DNA of 64,000 nt from Gonatopus flavifemur (taxonomy: Eukaryota; Arthropoda; Insecta; Hymenoptera; Dryinidae): positions 57,094,001 through 57,158,000 of the forward strand of contig JAFFJZ010000001.1 in NCBI GenBank assembly GCA_018340375.1, in the 5' to 3' direction. The position numbers and the translations under genes were made by a program. The notes under the pieces were generated by a model. It had not been told where the DNA came from and made no database searches. It worked only from the letters and a program-made list of their open reading frames with translations. Positions 39,619 through 52,623 of this stretch are shown here, one piece after another; within the stretch, counting starts at the first letter, position 1; each line of letters opens with the position of its first letter.

Positions 39619-42600
39619 GTGAGTTATTTTATATATAACCTCGAAAAATTTTAATATACAGTATCGATAGATTTTGTTCTTGTCTTTGTGGGGAATGAGA
39701 AAACTTTTTTAATTCGACGAAAGTGTGGATGACATTTTTTACATATCGGTATCGTCGCGATGACGATGACATTTAGGCGGATGTGTTGTGTCATGTACCA
39801 TAATATGATTCCCGAACACAAGATTCTACATATCCTACACCAAAGAAATCTCTGTATAACATTTTCGTGCCAGCTGTACCGAAGCCGGCCGGCCGGGCGG
39901 CTTGTCACTCCGTCGTCCACACGATATCCGGCTTGCTTATTTTCGTATAACGAAATTCATAATAATCCAAACTCAATATATCTGATGTATTCATGTATAC
40001 TGTTTTATGACTTAATACATTCAATTTGCATATATTATTTTTAATTCCGTGTCATAGAGTGAGACTTCCTCTTGATTAATTCTCTTACAGATGCGAGGTT
40101 GAATAGTTTTCAAGTTTCTATAATAGTTGTTGAGACACAAATTCATTCAAAGTGGATGATTGATGACAGTTCAAGTTTCTTGTTAATTTCCTTCCCGCCG
40201 GAAACGTGGGAATTTTCATTACTCCAGTATCTATCTATATACTTTATATGCATATCCGTTTTTGTTTTGTCTTTAGTTTACAATTCATCACAATTTTTCA
40301 TTCTGAAAATTTCAATTTACATTTTCAAAAACAAAGTACTATCCGTGAAAATCTGTGCATAAATTGGAATTTTTATTTTCTAACTCATTTGAATGTGATC
40401 GATTTTTCACTTTTCATATGCAAAACCAAATTAAATTTAAAACATTGTATCGAATTGATTCGACTATCTAATGGAAATTATATCGAACATCTACAAATCC
40501 TTCCCCATGGTGTTACAATTTTCACTCCCAAAGCAAATAAATCAAAGCTACAAATTATATCCAAATAGAAGTTGAAATTATAAAAAGTTTACGTAAGTTC
40601 AATAGAATTCTCAGAAAACTATTTTCATCATGTTGACTTGGTATCTTAGTGATTTATGTATTTGATCACAGATAATTGATGTAAAATCTTTGGTTCATGC
40701 TTTCAGGTTGTACCTACCTTTGATGATTTCTATTGAAATTCCATGTCATTAGAATTTGAAGTGTTTACAATACAATTTTTCAACTTCAAATTGTAACAAA
40801 CCTACATCACTGTATACTTTCTTCCACATATCTCTCGAATCTTTTCGTATCCATCAGAGTTCTGAAACAGGACAAACGTTGTAACTCCTAGAAACATACA
40901 TTTTCCTACTCGATTATAAGGTGGAATGAAATTATTCTGAAATGAATTGCAGTATATTTTACTCTTTGAATGTTTTTGTTTCGAGTCAAGGATCCCCCTT
41001 TCACACACGGTTTTGGTTTCTTATTTTATTTGATTGTTCGTGAACTATCGCAGTTGATCGTCAAGAAAGACGATCCGAATTATAGAAAGCTTGAGAAATA
41101 ATGGTGAAATGAAGGATCTAGGCTATGATTTCTATTTTGCGTTTGTTGTTAATTTATTATGGCCCGTTCACGAACAATGTTTTGAATCTCTTCTGAATGC
41201 TGTTCACACACAATCGAGCAAAGCACAGGTATTTTGCTCAAGTTAATACATGAAAGCGTTATGTACTACTTTTACGTATCGCGGGATCATACCGATCTCC
41301 CCGAGGGGCTATGACCTCTGGAAGATTAGGAAAGGATGGATGATTGACGTATGTACGAAAGAATATAAGAATTGATTGTATACGTTTCAACTTTTGCTTG
41401 GATTAATTGGTATTGGAATTTATTTAAAATTTCTTGTAATTTACATGAACATATTTTTTCTCGTGCGATCGACGATTGATTATTCGTCGATTTGATTATT
41501 TCTTATCGGCTAATGAATGTATTTTTTGTTTGCATATTGTATACATTGATAGAAATTTTCAATGAATCATGATTTTTCCGATAGAAGATTGCTGGATAAA
41601 TATCTGGTCTATTATTCCACAATTTGTTATTTATATGATGACAAAAGATGATGCAAAACAAAACATAAACATTCTTGTACTGGATTTTCTGGCGATATTT
41701 TTGTATTTTCAGAGCATAAAAAACCCATTAAACAATGTGAATTATATTATAATTTATAAAATATGTTTAATTCGTTGATATATATTTCACGATTTCGACC
41801 TCTGATCGATATATAATTGAAAATAAATATTCATCGACTTCGATTCGAACTACAGTTTCATTTCAAGTTCAATTATAAACGTTTTCCTTATTCATAGGTA
41901 GGCATGTTTTTAAGAACCGGTTTTAGGTTTCATAGTGAAATATTTAAAAATCGTTTTACGTAACTGAAACATAGTTTAATCTTGAATTTAAAATCTTTCC
42001 TTCAATGATTATTGATCCTCATTATTCATAACAGCTGAGTCACTATAAAACATGCCTTATTATCAGTTATCTATTTTGGAGAGGCGGTGATCGACGGTTG
42101 AAATTCACAAGAAAGATCGGAACTGTTCTTTGAACAATGAGATACGACTTTTTCTATTTATGGTTTACATAAAAACCTTGTGTAACACCTTTGAAAGTGA
42201 TGGTTTGTAGAATATTTTGTGAATTTTCTTTTACCAAAGGAAATCCTTGACCCTGATTTTCCTTTTCTCGAACGATAAAAGTAGAGTGAGGTATCGAATG
42301 AAGAACCAATGGTCATGTATTCAGTATTCACTTAGAATATATGAGGTGTAGGAAAAATAAGATTCATCTTTAACGTGATTTATGTATTGTTGAGAAATAA
42401 ACTGTTTTACCGTTGCAAGATGTATTTCGTCATCTGATGTATAATTTGTGTCAAAAGAATAATAAAATTCTGATTACATTCTTCAATGTTGTCAGCTCGG
42501 TGGCTTATTTGTCAAGAGGCCAATGACATTTTTCTCGTTCACAAATAAATACGAAGAAAACAGAAGTGAATTTGATGAAGAACGCGACGCAAAACGCTAG

Positions 42601-43404
42601 TTCGGATGGATTCGATAGTTTCAAATTTAAATGAAAATGAATTGATGAAATTCCATGGAACAGAACGATTCGATTTATCATTCGTACAGAATTGTATTCA
42701 TCAGTCTTCATTGCCATTCTCATTACACAGTATTTGAGTTTATACCAACTTTGCTTGATCTCTTGAGAATGGATCGGAAAACACTGCTCTGATCTCATCG
42801 TATTGAATTGATAATCCTTCGGACATTGAGAAAAAACTATTTCTTATGGAAGATCTGTTTGTTCCTCTGAAAGTTCGATTAGGTCTGAATTGCTCAGGAT
42901 TTTTTAGTTTTGTTTAGAGAAAATGTTTAATATCAAATGAGTTATCACTTTCCCACTTATAAAGACGCCTTAGGAATTTTCAAATAGAGAATTTTTATTA
43001 TTTTTAATCAATATTTTCGACAATCTAGTTGTTCCATTTGGAAAAAAAGAAACAATTCATTTTGTAATAGAAATTATTTTGTAATAGTACTCGTTAGTTG
43101 ACATATCGTTTTTCAATTACAACTCATTCAATCACGAATGAACACAAATTTCACACAAAAAACAATATTGGTTTGATGTAAAATATTGAATAGTATTTCA
43201 ATATTCGGCAAATTCATATTTTTCTATAATTCTTTTGTTCTGCACACTCCGATGGTAATAAAAATTATTGAAATTCCTCAATTGTGTAACTGTTTTTACT
43301 CTAAAAAAATGATCCAGGTATAATATGGATTGTGGTGATCCATTCTCGAAGAATCCTTCAAAAAGAAATGTAAATTTACGGAAATTACAGATGGATCGTA
43401 TAAT

Positions 43405-43671
43405 ATACGCAGAGAACTCGCGAGATATTACATCTCCTAACCTTCCTGATTTTTTATCTCGACTGCGTGGAAAAAACATCACAACATTGGATAATATAAA
43501 TCTTGAATCTCGGTGATATTATTTCACCGTGAAGTTGGAGATCCAAAAACCAAGCAGTTTGATTTTTGATGAAAAATCATCAATCGGTCGATTTTGTTTC
43601 ACGTCAATTGCGAGATAAGAATTCACGAAAGGTTAGGCGATTCAATATCTCACGGGTTCCCTGCGTGTACA
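43405..43671. mobile_element. MITE with 65-base inverted arms
   Basis: The left arm contains ACGCAGAGAACTCGCGAGAT, then CTCCTAACCTT, then TTATCTCG. The right arm, read in reverse complement, contains ACGCAGGGAACCCGTGAGAT, then CGCCTAACCTT, then TTATCTCG. Arms of about 65 bases with moderate divergence and a noncoding interior. Confidence 0.7.
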
Positions 43672-45099
43672 GAGAGATATTCTGAGCAGTGTAAGTCAAA
43701 GAGTTCTGATTCATACTTGATATATCAGTTACACGAAATTGCGACACGAAAAGGTGGAAAATTTAGGAAAGATGATATCAACTAAATCATATTTTTAACC
43801 AAAAATTGGACTATCGTCAGCACAATTTTTTTTTCAAGGTTTGTCTCAAGGTATCGCTCATTTGTTGTTCGATGTTTGGGAGCGGAATTTCATATCGGCG
43901 GAAGTAGATGAGATTTTTGTACTTTATTGTTCACAGTCTGCTGATTAAAAGTTATCATTGGGGCAATTTATAAAAACCACACTTTGAACTTCAGATGACA
44001 GACAGAGTGGTATGTCGAATTATATTTGTTGTGTTTCTCATATATATTCTGAGAAAACAGTTTGAGATAGACAAGGTTTGTTATTACCTATAAATAAACC
44101 ATGTTTGCGACAAATAATACTCATTCGTGTGCAGTTGAAAATCTGATTTGACCAAACTATACTTGGAAAAAATGTTCAAATTGCAGACGATAAGAGAAGT
44201 TTTCAACGCTTTAGCGATAGATATGTTTTACTTGAATTTAAAAGTTTATTGCCGCTTCGTTCTTGCTTTTAAAGTAGTATTGAGTAAAGAATACAGTTTG
44301 CTTATCAGTTGTTTTCCCCATCACAATGTGTATCGTGTATAGAAAAAAACAGGTTAGTCAAAGTAGTAAAAGGATTTGATGTGATCGAATTTTTATGAGC
44401 ATATGATGATTTTGTTCACTGTTATTATGAAATTCTTCTCGGAAATCATGAAAATTCATTCCGAAACGTCCTACGCAGCATCGAACATTGTTTCTGATTT
44501 ACAAAAGACGGTAAATTGCATCACCGTTTAGGCAGACGTTTATTTTGAATTCGGTCCTGAGTTCACGTGGTCATAGTTCTAGGCTTTTCATTCTAGAAAT
44601 GTTAAGTAGACAATATTCTTCATTCAAGTATATTTTTTCTGCTTAGAGCTGAAAACGAAAAACCACTATATCATGTTATTAACAAGCTACACACACCCGA
44701 CTATTCTGCATTGAATCTAAACCAACATTGTACATAACAAGATGCGTATTGTTTCATTGCTGGCTGTTATATTTGGCCGATGAGTCAACTCCAATTGGTA
44801 CGTGCGCATACAATCATCGTCTATGCAACTTTGTAGGAAAGAAAAACAATTTAATATCAACTTGGCGTAGCGTTGGAAGAACTCATTAAAGCATCAGTAT
44901 TTTCTCATGTTTACAAACATATCTATATTTACATCATGTTGTATATAAAAGCGTGTTAACCTGCTTTTTTTCCTCCAAGTCGGAATCTGCAAATAATTCG
45001 AAAGGAGAGGCATAATTTTTGCAGGTCTAGGGTACTAGGGTATTATGTTGCATGTTGTATATAAAATACACAGCAACAACCAAGTGACCGACAGGTCGA

Positions 45100-45130
45100 T
45101 TGGTTGGTTGGTTGGTTGGTTGGTTGGTTA
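45100..45130 (+). repeat. (TTGG)n microsatellite
   Basis: About seven TTGG units, immediately followed by GGCCGGCCGGCC at about 45134, a second short tandem. Confidence 0.85.
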
Positions 45131-45549
45131 GTCGGCCGGCCGGCCTACTATACTCTGTTCGGTTACGTAAAGCTACGTTTGTTGCACAATAATCGGTTTC
45201 TATAAATAACTCCACGGTACACGCTTTGCTCTCTGGCACTCAACTTCTTTTGTTTACATATTGTCATAGCTGTGGCAAGATTTTGTGTCACATGGCTCCG
45301 GTTTTCTCCCGATTTCAAGACACAATAGGGTGATATAAAAGAAAAACAGGGTCTCGTTCGAGAATCTATGTATAGTATTTATTAATGTTTGTTCATAGGT
45401 ATTTCGAACATGAGTCTTATGTTCTTCACATTCTAATGTCTTCACATTCGCGTATTTTATTTTGAAAAATATTTTTTGTGTTGTTATTTGGGACTATAAT
45501 TGAGTTCTCGAATACTTGAAACGGCTATATCTCGACATACTTCTTGTAG

Positions 45550-45626
45550 TCGTGCCCGGGTCATCGCGGGTCGTTTAACATCCAATCAAAACTGAGTTTC
45601 CACGCCTGTAAACGACCCGGGCACGA
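45550..45626. repeat. GC-rich inverted repeat
   Basis: TCGTGCCCGGGTC on the left pairs with GACCCGGGCACGA on the right. CGGGTCGTTTA is also present a second time within the left side, facing TAAACGACCCG. It is a compact hairpin in AT-rich DNA, a likely short foldback element. Confidence 0.6.
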
Positions 45627-48008
45627 ATATTGGAAGTGCTCTCGAAATGAGCGTTGATAAATATTTGTATTTCATTTCTAGAGTTGGAAATGATTTCTCT
45701 AATGATTTTTCGAGTCACTATGGAAGACAGATTTTATTGTGTGGATTATCAAGGAAAGTTACATAGATAAAAATGTGGAAATCTATAAAAAGATAGTATC
45801 CTCTGCATGCGCTTTATGAAATCTTAACATTTTTTTTATGCTTCAGCTCCCAACTAGGACGTACCTATATATTAATGACTATGGTGAATGGAATGAAATG
45901 AACTTTTTTCCAAATGCAACCCCGAAGAAGGTTCATATATAATTTTCAAGCAAAAAATTGATATTTTCTAATGAATTCTACAGTTTAATTTCAGGAGTAT
46001 CGTGAGGATATATTTTTATAAATTCAACACTGAAATTTGTGCCTTGGAAGTATTCAGAATTATGTATGGGGAACAAAAGAGAGGCTAAAATTGACGTGAT
46101 CGAAGTTGGCGATCAATACTCCAACGATCTAGTCCTTTTGGCAGAATTATTATCAGAAGGATCGCACGGGTTAACAGTCATAATTGAGAGCTAGTCTATA
46201 ATATTGTAAACCATGATCAAGTTGAAAGTACCTTCAGCTGTATAATCAAAAGTCGGCTTTTAGGTGCCTGCTTCAGCTTTATTCATCGTTACAATGTTCG
46301 GTAGGCAAACCAGTCAAGGATAATATTGCTGCAGGTATTGTAATGGAAGAAAGATCAAAATTTTGCTGTATGTAGTCGAAAGTAAAAGTGCCTTTCATTC
46401 CGAATATCGGCTTATTTCAAGATGCATCCAAAACTAACCCCGTTTCAATTAAAAGTCAAAATTAAAAACAAATGCCGGTACAATGGGAAAGGTTGCATTT
46501 CGTTCCAATTTTAAAGTAAGAGCCAGTCACGTGCAGACTTTTCCTGTTGGTTTAACAATTTCTCTTGCTAATCTGTGGAATACTGAAACAATTATTGAAT
46601 ATAATGGTTATTTATATACGCCAAGAGAAGTCTGCCGTCCGAGGCAAAAAAGTTGTCAACTCCAAATTCGTTCGAACGGAGGAAACCGAGGAAAACTATT
46701 CCACATCAAAATTGTATGATGTAACTAATATTTTGACAATATTAAAGCGATTCTAGGGCAAATAAGGGGTGCTGTTTTTAATGATTAGAAAACTCAATAT
46801 TTTTAATAATAATAAGAACAAATTGAAAAAATAAGTGAGGGGGGTTTGGTAAACGAAAATACTCATCAAAGAGTTTTTTCCATTTAACAGCGCTCGAGGA
46901 TTATGCTATAATAGTTCGAAGAAACATGTCAACTCGGTATGCGACGTTCATGAAAATCACCATTTAATTTAATTCCAAATCTATGGATTAGATATTTCAA
47001 AAAATAATATTTCTTTCACGTGGAATCGGGTATAAATAATTCTGCCTTTTTTTAATGTTTACTTTAACGGTTCCAATCCATACATAATGGCACCTAAGGT
47101 CTTTATCACGATCATTTCCGAACTGTGCCGAAGCCTACAAATGGACTTACGGTTTTCTTCCTTGGTAAATTGGCTCTGGGCTCAAAGAGTTTACAAATCA
47201 AGGAAACCCTAACTCCGAAGAAATTTTTTCAAATAGTACGAGATATTTGCTCCTCACTGATTTGACCGAGCGAAAAGACCGTAACTCAAATTACGATCTT
47301 TTCGTCTGGCGAAGTGGTGACGTATTCGATGGTTCTTCTCATTTTGATGTAAGTTACGCTTTTTTTTCTGATGATTGTCTAATTTTCAACTCGTTGTCAG
47401 AGAAGAAAAATGTTTATTATGCGAAAATTAGGAGCGATAACTAATTTCTATTGACACAGCCAAACGCGCCTTGCTTCCCTGAATCGAATGATATGAAAAA
47501 CTCATTTTCGAAAAAAAATTGAGTTAACAACTTTTTTGTCTGGTACTGCAGAAGTATACCATCAAAAATGATTCAATTGTAATGGTATAATTGATTTTTA
47601 AAGCAGTATTACGCAGATGTCGAGTAACTGATGACAATAACAGGACATTTTTCTGACACAATAGTATATTTCATTAGTCATCTTTATGTTCGCGGAGTCA
47701 AGTTTGTCCTCTGAGTTCGTACTTTATGAGAATAGTTTTATTATTGTTCGAATGTTATTTCTAAAACCAAGTGTTTTTTCGCACAAGAGAGGTATGCACC
47801 GAGACGAAATATGTGAAGTCAATGTCGTACCACGACGAGAACATACCGTTATCTTTTGAATACCATGGAGAATAATTCTTCACTGCCAGTGAAACGAACT
47901 TTACACATTTCATTTGAGAATTCAAATGATTATTAGAATTTTGATGACTATTGACATATATTTCTCTCTCAGTGTACTTTGGATGAAATACATATTTATC
48001 GGAATATA

Positions 48009-48252
48009 TATGCACCGAGAGAAAAAGCATGCTTCAGAAGCATGACACACTTCAATGCTTCTAACGCATTTGTTACAACGTACTTTTAACACTCGGAACT
48101 CATGCAGTTAACGCACGAGACCATGCTTTTTGGGTATGTGTCGCATGTTTTCTAAGCATGGGTACTGAGCGTTGGAAGCACGTTATGACAAATGCATTAG
48201 AAACTGTAGTGCGTCAATACCTCTGCAGTATGCTTTTTCTCTCGGTGTGTAT
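48009..48252. mobile_element. MITE, CACCGAGAGAAAAAGCAT ends
   Basis: Terminal arms GCACCGAGAGAAAAAGCATG and GTATGCTTTTTCTCTCGGTG. Inner arms pair TTCTAACGCATTTGTTACAA with CGTTATGACAAATGCATTAG. About 244 bases, noncoding, with the word AAGCATG repeated several times. Confidence 0.7.
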
Positions 48253-51056
48253 ATTTGATCAATTTTTATGTTTTTATTTAATATAGGGAAGACTGGGCGC
48301 GGTTGAAATACCCTGAATAACTGACAATTGGCTAATAATATGGCATAAATAATTGGCAAACAAGTTTTCACATGTGATGAGTTAGTTATTCGCGATGTTT
48401 CAACCGTACTCAGTCTCTCCTAATAAATAATTTAGTGGATGATTGCAAATTTTGTGTTCTGTACGTGGCATGGAACAAGATGATGTGAATAGTATAGAAC
48501 ATCATTCATTAATATGTGTCTGAAATTCTTGTTCCGTATTGATATTTGACAGAAAATTCAAAAAGCACAAGATACATTTTTATCATCATATACATCATTA
48601 TCATCATCATCGTTGTTGTTGTCACCGCACTTCCACTTCATTATAAGACTTCGAGCATTCATCATATATTCACCCATCAAAAAGTTGTGCACATTGTTTA
48701 TGGTGTAACAAAAGATCATTGAACATCATAACGGTATATGTAATAATACTTGATATACATTTTCATATACCTTCACATACGATGAATAGTATCAGCAAAA
48801 GTACAAAGCGTAAATCTATACACGAAAGCACGCAATGTACTTTGAAACGATGTTATGTGTTGTGTCTATGTTATTTTGTTGTGTATCAAAAATCTGGTTT
48901 GTGAATCGAAATTCCTGTATACTTGGAAGCGAGATGTGAGAATGTTGAATCAAATCAAAATCTCGCGACATCCCATTATCAGCTGATTAAACTTGACGAC
49001 GTAACGTTTTATTGACACATTTTATATAATACATCATCGTCGAGTCCAATAAATTTCTTGGATGTTTGTTTTTGTATTAATCTATAGTTTGAAAAGAAAA
49101 AAAAACCCAGAAATATCGATTTTGTATTATATGTATATATGTTTGTGCGTGCACAAATAACTGCGTGTATCTGTATATATGTATTTACATCCATACACTT
49201 ACAACAAGAGATATGTAAGTAAAATGATGATTAATGAACTTCCGTATCTCGAATCATTTTTTTCTCCTTTCTTTTGACCGAGCACATGTACGTTCGTTAC
49301 ATTGAAACACAAAGTGTAACGAATCGCACTGTACTATTCTTCTCCCTCATATTATTAGACGATCGACTGAGTTATAAATTCAACGCGATAAATGAATATT
49401 TCAAGATTGAATAACTTTCGATCTGATGGATCGAATATTTGATGAATTATTCATGAAACGATCAAAACGATAAAAATGATTTTTTCTTTCAACTGTAATT
49501 TGATGTTTGATGGAGACCTAATGAAGGTAGATTTTGGTGATTCTTCTGTACTCTCTAGGTTAGAAATCTGTGAATATCCACACAGATAAAAAAAAAACGA
49601 AGCAGCAAAATGAGGAAAAATTTGACTGGCTTTATTGGTAGCATCTCAAGACGACTAGACTGAAGAATCCGTTTGTCATAAATTGCATATTGGAAAGAGA
49701 GAAAGAGAAGAAAACATATGTCGAATAGCACGTGATGTAGGATAAACAGTGAGTCTACGAAGGTCAGATAAACAGGGTTCCACTGTGTATGATATATTCA
49801 TAATTTGTTCGAATTGTTTTCTTTTCTTTTTTATTACTCTTGTGTTCATTTCATGAGTTCACTTGAGTAACAATCAACTAATAGAATTGCTCGAGCCAAT
49901 CTTGACCACGGTCAACGAGACTGAAGTGTATCTGCGCACTGCGGTATACGTAACAATCACTTTTCATGGATTTATAGTTATATACGTGTAAATACTTCTC
50001 CATCTTCGCGTGTGTAAATTTCAAGTGTAACGGGTTGTATCTAAGTGCAGAAATATTTATCAGGATACAGAAGAGCTACTTCTAAGTCTATCATCGATCA
50101 AATTCCCTTGTGTTGGTAAATATTACAAACAATAATAATAATACATAAAAATTGAATTTTATTTCATTTCTTGGATGTACTCTGATAGCAAAATTCGATC
50201 ATAAAACCGTGAAAATAATTTATTTTTTGAATACTTGATGAATATTATGGTCCAGTACTCGAAATAAAGAATCAACGTTCATTACAGCAATTTATAGGTA
50301 GTGGCGCAAGTGTGCATTATCAACATAGTTATCTGCTTTTCCTCGAAGATACAGAGATAAGTAGCGAGATCTCATCATACCCGTGCTATCAAGAGTCATG
50401 TTTCATATAAAGACCTATTCAATTATATTGTATTTTATAGATGTAGTTATAAGTCTATAAGTTTTGTAAAAATTATTAAGCACACATCAATGAGGTGATG
50501 TAGTATCTATTTAATGTTGAAAAAATAATATTCATTCCTAGACAAATGAAGATAAATGGAGTAACATAAAATGAAGGTGAAAAAATTGTGGTAATATATT
50601 TTTGAAGAAATTTTCTGAATATTACTGGTGTCGGACCGGGGACCTATTCGATGGAGTTTGTTGACCGTACATCGTGTGCTATAATTGTAAGTAGCCAAGA
50701 ACGTCGCGAGCCGTGTTACACACCCGTTGCGTTTGCAACGCTCGTACCGCAAAATCATGGCACTTCGCTGGCCTCGTCTAGGAATGAGCTTATCATACGT
50801 CGTCTCGGAACTGCATAATATTTTTAAATCTCGTTATATATGGCGGATTTCCCGAATGGAAAGCTGAAAAAAGAGACAGAAAGAGAAAGCGAGGAGGAGG
50901 AAGTAATGTTTCATTAATTAGGTAAACAGCAACTGTATTACAAATTGAAGGGAATCCTGGAGGAAAGTTACCAATAATCAACAATCATACAATTTCACAG
51001 GGAAAATTATTTTGTTTGGTGTATAATATTCCAACCTCATTCATCTTGTTGCCAGA

Positions 51057-51187
51057 GTCGAAAAATTTGAACTGTTTTTATCCTCATATTGCGTTTTTAG
51101 ACTGATTTTGTCCGGATTGTTGAATAATGCGGACAAAATCAGTCTAAAAATGAAATATAAGGATAAAAACCGTTCGAATTTTTCGAC
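51057..51187. mobile_element. Long hairpin, about 60-base arms
   Basis: Left arm 51057-51118 and right arm 51129-51187 pair almost completely: GTCGAAAAATTTGAAC and TTTAGACTGATTTTGTCCG against CGGACAAAATCAGTCTAAA and GTTCGAATTTTTCGAC. The loop is only about 10 bases. As RNA it would form a long stem. Probably a small foldback element. Confidence 0.7.
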
Positions 51188-52137
51188 ACGGGTGATTACA
51201 AATATGAAAACTGTTCCTTCGCAGCAACTGTACTTTTTGAGATAATAAAATGTTTCCCGCTGACCAACACTGGTAAATAAAAAGATTTAATTCCATCTTG
51301 AATCCAAGCTTATATCAGAATGCAGTCAAAAGGACGCTTTTATGAACTGAAAGTGAGTCCAAAACTAAATGCTGACGCAGTGGAAAGAACCAACTTTGAG
51401 TGACTTTTCAAAGTAAGATAGACTGTGTACAGTGATGGACTTTGTTGAGTTGTGGTCGAGGGAAGTGTTGGTTCATCTTCATCTTTTCTTTACTGAACAC
51501 CACTCATCTGTGTGCAGATTCATTTGATTGCGGGAAGAAGACTAGATACTCATACGATGGCAGATTAATGTTGAAACTTGCAAAGAGATGGTACAACAAG
51601 AGTTCATTCAAGGATGTCGAGAAAAAAAAACAATATTTTTGAGTGTGGATTTACAGTTTCTTTTGAATATTGCTATTGTTTTAGCGAGAATGATATGTTG
51701 TTATGAAATTGTATGAATCAATAATACATTGAATTAAGAATTCAAATGAAGCTTTTTTATTGATCATCCTCACCTGTTGTGATTTTTCACAAACAAGAGT
51801 TCATAGACTAAAATTAATGTTAAATTCAAATTCATCGCATAAAGGGTACAAAATCAGCTGGAAAATCTCGATTTTTTTTGTAATGGAAATATATTTAAAT
51901 TAATTCTAGAATATAAACATTCTGTAAATTTTATGAATCTCATCTGATTTCGTTTAAAAATTTACTCTCACTGAGAAAAATGAAATGTGAAAATCACCTC
52001 TATTTCGTATATTTTTCACCCGTCAAATAATGAGAACTGAAGCCAGCCTTTCAAAAGTGAAAAGTACATTCGGTTTGATTCACCAAAAAGATGGTATTTA
52101 TCACCTAGCTCATGGTAATAATAACTAAAAAGATATC

Positions 52138-52305
52138 ACACTGTAAAAAAAATTGGTGTCAAAACGGTGTCAGATTTAACACAGAATTAACAAAACGCAG
52201 ATTCTATGGGAGTCCATCCCAAAATCGGTCAAAATAACACCAAGCGGTGTTAAAAATACACTATTCAGTGTGAATTTTTGCTAACACCGCCAATTTTTCA
52301 CAGTC
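52138..52305. mobile_element. Nested MITE, ACACTGTAAAAAAAATTGG ends
   Basis: Ends CACTGTAAAAAAAATTGGTG and GCCAATTTTTCACAGTC. The interior contains GGTGT words (AACGGTGTCAGA, AGCGGTGTTAAA, CTAACACCGCC) in both orientations. 168 bases, noncoding. Confidence 0.7.
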
Positions 52306-52363
52306 TATTCATCATCTAACTCATGATAATAATAACCAAAATAATGTATTTTTCACCGTCAAA

Positions 52364-52623
52364 TACACGCAGAGAAAAGTCACCTAAAAAATTACTACAC
52401 TTTATAGTAAACTCAGGACAAAATCACATTTTGGGGTTATGTATTATATGTTGTCATTCAAATTACTATACTTTCTAGTGAGCAGTGATGGAATTCTGTT
52501 ATTTATTGATAGAAAGTATAGTAATTTGAATGACAACATATAATACATAACCCCAAAATGTGATTTTGTCCCTATTTTACCATAAAGTGTAGTAATTTTT
52601 TAGGTAACTTTTCTCTGCGTGTA
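52364..52623. mobile_element. Near-perfect 260-bp palindromic MITE
   Basis: The ends TACACGCAGAGAAAAG and CTTTTCTCTGCGTGTA mirror each other. Pairing continues almost without mismatch through TAAAAAATTACTACACTTTA, CAAAATCACATTTTGGGG and GTCATTCAAATTACTATACT to a short loop around 52480-52500. Arms exceed 110 bases. The low divergence implies recent insertion or gene conversion between arms. Confidence 0.85.

Noticed and set aside
45100..45150. GGCCGGCC tract next to TTGG repeats considered as a promoter
   Set aside because: It is a simple tandem tract without other promoter-like words or a following gene.
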